Shown here one piece after another: positions 61,458 to 64,000 of a DNA stretch of 64,000 nt. The notes below the pieces were generated by a model. The model was not told the origin of the DNA, made no database searches, and saw only the letters and a list, made by a program, of their open reading frames with translations. Location: the NCBI RefSeq assembly GCF_000787375.1, contig NZ_JRJU01000021.1, positions 1-64,000 of the forward strand, in the 5' to 3' direction. Position 1 is the stretch's first letter. Each line of letters starts with the position of its first letter. Made by a program: the position numbers and the translations under genes. The DNA is from Halalkalibacter okhensis (GTDB lineage Bacteria; Bacillota; Bacilli; Bacillales; Bacillaceae_D).

Positions 61458-61904
61458 CTAAATATTTAACTCCAACCACTCATCCGTTTCTTGAAAACCA
61501 AACTTCTTATATACCGGTCTACCTAATTCTGATGCGCCAAGCCATATTTTTTTAATACCTATATTTTTCGTTTCATCTACTAATTTCCCTAACAAAATAG
61601 TAGCGATTCCTTGTCCACGATAACTTTCTTTCGTGTACATATTTGTAATATAAGCCTTCTTTCCACTCATATTAGTATAACTAGGTGGAAACTCATAAAA
61701 AATTACTGCACCCGAAGCGATAATTTCCTCATGATCTTCTACTAATAATTGAAATAATGTCCCATCACTTAGTTTCTGGTTAAAGAAGTGAGATAGTTCA
61801 TTATCAATATCTATACTAGGTTCAATCCCTTCATCGACCAATTGCCTTTTTCTAAGGTAAACCAATGTTTCAATGTCATCTATCGTCGCTTTGCGATATC
61901 TCAA
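61458..61904 (-). CDS. GNAT acetyltransferase
   Basis: A 148-residue enzyme with RYRKATIDDIETLVYLRKRQ at the start, NMYTKESYRGQGIATILLGK as acetyl-CoA loop and PVYKKFGFQETDEWLEL at the end. Substrate unknown. Confidence 0.88.
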   Translation of the reverse strand: MRYRKATIDDIETLVYLRKRQLVDEGIEPSIDIDNELSHFFNQKLSDGTLFQLLVEDHEEIIASGAVIFYEFPPSYTNMSGKKAYITNMYTKESYRGQGIATILLGKLVDETKNIGIKKIWLGASELGRPVYKKFGFQETDEWLELNI

Positions 61905-61990
61905 CTTTTCTTCACTCCTATAAAAAATTTAGTAGCAGCTTGCATTAATGCAAAACAATCTCTTTATAACAAGAAGCGACTATAATGTAT

Positions 61991-62023
61991 CAAAAAAAAT
62001 GCGACACCTTTTTAAGCATCGCA
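61991..62023 (-). terminator. Terminator of the VanZ-like gene
   Basis: TGCGA and TCGCA arms followed on the minus strand by eight T. Confidence 0.7.
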
Positions 62024-62132
62024 CCTTAACTTTTACTAATACAAGTATATTAGTTATATATTACCATAAAAATGGGTTTGGTTATATTTATTGAACTTGT
62101 AGTGAAATGCCTTCCAATATAGGATCCAAACG

Positions 62133-62609
62133 CTATTCGTTAATTTTAGTCCTGTTTAATAAATTAAAAATTAAGAAACCTAAAAACCCACCAACTGTTT
62201 TTAAGATAATATCATCGACATCAAATACCCCAAGATGACTTATTAATTGCATTGCCTCAATTAAAAAACTAAATAATAAAATAATTATAATCGCCCAAAC
62301 CCTCGTAACCTTAGGAAAGAAGAGTGCAAGAAACATCCCGAATGGTATAAATAACAATATATTCCCTAATGTATTATAAAACCAAGTATAAAAATTATAG
62401 CTGCCAAAGTTAAGGAAATACATCCCAATAGTAGAAAAAGGGATGAAATTATGCGATGCCTCAATATAATTTCCGTGAAGTCGTTCTTTGAAGAATATAC
62501 TTATCCCAACAAAACTAAGAAATGATATAAAAGAAAAATATGCTATAAATAAAACGGTAGCTTTCCATTTAGATTTTAGGTTTAGTATTAATAACTTTAT
62601 CGGACACAC
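62133..62609 (-). CDS. VanZ-family membrane protein
   Basis: A 158-residue protein with five helices and the VanZ core NTLGNILLFIPFGMFLALFF and DVDDIILKTVGGFLGFLIFN. VanZ relatives give low-level teicoplanin resistance; most bacillary homologues have no known role. The only starts near the AGGAGG site are GTG 62609, which overlaps it, or an ATA codon, so the exact start is unclear. Confidence 0.82.
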   Translation of the reverse strand: MCPIKLLILNLKSKWKATVLFIAYFSFISFLSFVGISIFFKERLHGNYIEASHNFIPFSTIGMYFLNFGSYNFYTWFYNTLGNILLFIPFGMFLALFFPKVTRVWAIIIILLFSFLIEAMQLISHLGVFDVDDIILKTVGGFLGFLIFNLLNRTKINE

Positions 62610-62711
62610 CTCCTAAGAAAGGGTATGTCCAAGAAATATGTATTATGTTGCTTGATGAATTAATTACTCAACAATATTTTAATGATATCTGCCTTTTTAC
62701 TCCTAATGAAC

Positions 62712-62843
62712 TCAATCACCTCTATGTTGTTTCTTGATTTCATCTAAAAGGCTAATAATAAGATAATTTTGTTCGATTATTTTATCATTTTGCTTTCGTA
62801 ATTTGGCAAATTCCCACATACAAGCAATGAAAATAATAGTCAT
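62712..62843 (-). CDS. 43-residue membrane-anchored coiled-coil peptide
   Basis: Starts at ATG 62843 after TTTGAGGTGAT and ends at TGA 62712-62714. It begins MTIIFIACMWEFAKLRKQND with a short hydrophobic start, then a charged helix through IKKQHRGD. Layout resembles small DUF4083-like membrane peptides. Lies between the VanZ and 87-residue membrane genes; the rest of that 380-bp gap holds the terminator at 62954. Confidence 0.5.
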   Translation of the reverse strand: MTIIFIACMWEFAKLRKQNDKIIEQNYLIISLLDEIKKQHRGD

Positions 62844-62953
62844 ATCACCTCAAATTAAGTTCCTCTATCTTAACCCTAACTTACGATAGCATATGTAAGC
62901 ACTTCCTTGGGTATCGATTTTCTCTTTCTGAAGCAACCTCTCCTATACATAAA

Positions 62954-62982
62954 AGCGCTGTCCTAAAATCAGGATCAGCGCT
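62954..62982 (-). terminator. Terminator of the 87-residue membrane gene
   Basis: AGCGCTG and CAGCGCT with an inner CCT/AGG helix, followed by TTTT on the minus strand. Confidence 0.75.
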
Positions 62983-62988
62983 ACGTGA

Positions 62989-63252
62989 CTAACCTAAAAA
63001 ATTCTCGTAAAACCATGCTGCAACTTGATACGCTATATATGAAAAATATAAAAGATATGTAATCACTCCAGAAATTCTGAGCCATTGATTATCAGCTTTT
63101 TCCACTTTTGATTTAGCGAGAAGTACCAAAGACAACAGAAAAAAAAGAAAAGCTCCTTCTCCAAACATAAATAAAAGAGCTGCTACTATAGACAATACTA
63201 AGTAGAGTAAACGTGACCGATCATAGTTGATCTCCATTACTAATTCTTTCAA
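62989..63252 (-). CDS. Three-TM membrane protein, unknown
   Basis: An 87-residue protein: basic start, helices near 14-28, 33-46 and 62-80. TTG 63252 follows AGGAGAGG; an internal ATG is possible at 63237. Unknown family. Confidence 0.6.
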   Translation of the reverse strand: MKELVMEINYDRSRLLYLVLSIVAALLFMFGEGAFLFFLLSLVLLAKSKVEKADNQWLRISGVITYLLYFSYIAYQVAAWFYENFLG

Positions 63253-63321
63253 ACTAACCTCTCCTATCGTAAATTTCCATCATCCTAATTTTACCATAAA
63301 AATAGAGAGGCTTGACAAAAG

Positions 63322-63354
63322 GACACTGAAAAGGTGTATTCCCTATTTCAGTGC
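63322..63354 (-). terminator. Terminator of the secreted-protein gene
   Basis: GGGCACTGAAA and TTTTCAGTGTCC arms, then TTTTG on the minus strand. The CACTGAAA stem resembles those at 2981 and 33305. Confidence 0.65.
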
Positions 63355-63384
63355 CCACAGGAGTATTCTTTTTCTCTCAAAATG

Positions 63385-63759
63385 CTACGCTTTCCAAACC
63401 CAAGTGAACAACTTGCTATCTTGATTCATATAACGTATATCTAGACGCTCAATGTCCGGGTGTGATGAGTTTTTTAACCGTTTTACCAAATCGTCTACTT
63501 CAGCATGTTCGTCTAGCTTTAATTCCTCGACGAGTTCTTCCACTTTCTTCTTTGCCTCTGCGCCCTTTACGACGTGCTCTCCTTGCTCATATTCATAATG
63601 ATTTGGACTATCATACTCCCATTCATAAATCACATCATTTTCAACAACCGTAACCCGAAGAGAAAAAGCCGTCATCAGCTCCGTCCCCGCAGCCTGAACC
63701 GGCAAACATACCCCAATTAAAGCCACCATCAAAAAAGGTACAACATACCACTTCATCAT
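63385..63759 (-). CDS. Secreted small protein, unknown
   Basis: About 124 residues. Signal peptide MMKWYVVPFLMVALIGVCLP followed by VQAAG cleavage-like site, then a beta-rich part (TAFSLRVTVVENDVIYEWEY) and a helical acidic part (KKKVEELVEELKLDEHAEVD). ATG 63759 after GAGGTGATG is preferred over the longer reading to 63816. Function unknown. Confidence 0.65.
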   Translation of the reverse strand: MMKWYVVPFLMVALIGVCLPVQAAGTELMTAFSLRVTVVENDVIYEWEYDSPNHYEYEQGEHVVKGAEAKKKVEELVEELKLDEHAEVDDLVKRLKNSSHPDIERLDIRYMNQDSKLFTWVWKA

Positions 63760-63806
63760 AAACATCACCTCAACATTAAAGTGTGTTAAATAATGGAATG
63801 TTATAC

Positions 63807-63855
63807 AAGAGCACAAACAAAAAAAGATGGGCTTCCTTTTTTTGTTTGTGCTCTT
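63807..63855. repeat. Perfect 20-bp inverted repeat
   Basis: AAGAGCACAAACAAAAAAAG (63807-63826) and its exact reverse complement (63836-63855) are joined by a 9-nt loop. Right arm is shared with the tandem repeat unit; the left arm is unique to this junction. Confidence 0.7.
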
Positions 63856-64000
63856 AGCAATGTGCGAAGCCGGCGGTTTGGGGTTAGCCTTTTGAGTGGG
63901 GTTCTCAAATGGCGTCCGACGAGCGCAGCCATTGCCCTTCCCCGATTCCTCTTCTAAAAAAGACGGGCTTCCTTTTTTTTGTTTGTGCTCTTAGCAATGT
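63828..64000. repeat. Tandem structured repeat at right edge
   Basis: A unit beginning GGGCTTCCTTTTTTT and including GTTTGTGCTCTTAGCAATGT starts at 63830 and again at 63965, a period of about 135-137 bp; the second copy runs off the window. The unit has nested stems: GCAATG (63857-63862) with CATTGC (63930-63935), TGCG with CGCA, and GCCTTTTGAG with CTCAAATGGC (63887-63913). No reading frame fits. It resembles the left-edge copy at 1-105. Confidence 0.65.

Noticed and set aside
815-63653. Plus-strand frames opposite long minus genes (for example 6123-6862, 37009-37371, 10890-11172)
   Set aside because: They lie entirely within well-supported genes on the other strand, lack ribosome sites and have unlike composition.
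1-64000. CRISPR array, rRNA, tRNA, prophage or intact insertion sequence
   Set aside because: No regular spacer-repeat pattern, no tRNA cloverleaf or rRNA sequence, and no transposase, integrase or phage structural gene was recognised.

Overview
The window is AT-rich DNA from a Firmicute of the family Bacillaceae. The support is a SleB-type spore-cortex hydrolase gene, a ylaABCD sigma-factor operon, Gram-positive lipoprotein signals, threonine T-box leaders, strong GGAGG ribosome sites with TTG and GTG starts, and many YitT, DUF4181, DUF2975 and YtkL type Bacillus families. No rRNA, tRNA, CRISPR array, phage module or intact insertion sequence is visible. Most genes are on the minus strand. 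The content looks like an accessory stretch of small stress, transport and modification genes with little core metabolism.

Layout. 0-5 kb: a YtkL hydrolase, a YitT membrane protein, an Xaa-Pro peptidase, small membrane proteins and a cell-wall hydrolase. 5-10 kb: a two-domain FtsX-type ABC exporter with its own two-component system and a three-fold 11-bp direct repeat in front of the ATPase gene. 10-18 kb: a Fur-controlled siderophore-binding lipoprotein, a HAD remnant, an aadK gene broken by one in-frame stop, a VOC protein, and a reductase/WYL-regulator pair around a perfect palindrome. 18-20 kb: two tandem threonine T-boxes in front of a threonyl-tRNA synthetase that lacks the TGS and editing domains. 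20-23 kb: ylaABCD. 24-36 kb: kinase, methyltransferase/Rrf2 pair, TPR-regulated MFS exporter, a small membrane protein cluster with a shared leader motif, and acetyltransferase and DinB genes. 36-46 kb: DUF817/XRE/DUF2975 operon, a second ECF sigma/anti-sigma pair, hydrolases, decayed genes and an AraC/MBL divergent pair. 47-64 kb: an SBF/ACR3-like transporter, DUF4181 paralogues, a second ABC exporter with its own two-component system, a third BceAB-like exporter without one, acetyltransferases, VanZ and a secreted protein.

Together the genes suggest envelope-stress and antimicrobial defence. Three FtsX-type exporters (two with sensor kinases that have almost no extracytoplasmic part), two ECF sigma/anti-sigma systems with recognisable TGNAAC-N16-NGT promoters, an MFS exporter, at least eight GNAT acetyltransferases, an adenylyltransferase relic and two VOC proteins would all fit an antibiotic-rich habitat such as soil. 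This is inference.

The points most worth following up are: the editing-less ThrRS under duplicated T-boxes; a dispersed repeat of about 183 bp with four REP-like motifs (four full copies and one short derivative, all intergenic); a structured repeat present at both window edges and tandem at the right edge; and five genes in different stages of decay, including a six-C tract frameshift and a single nonsense codon.
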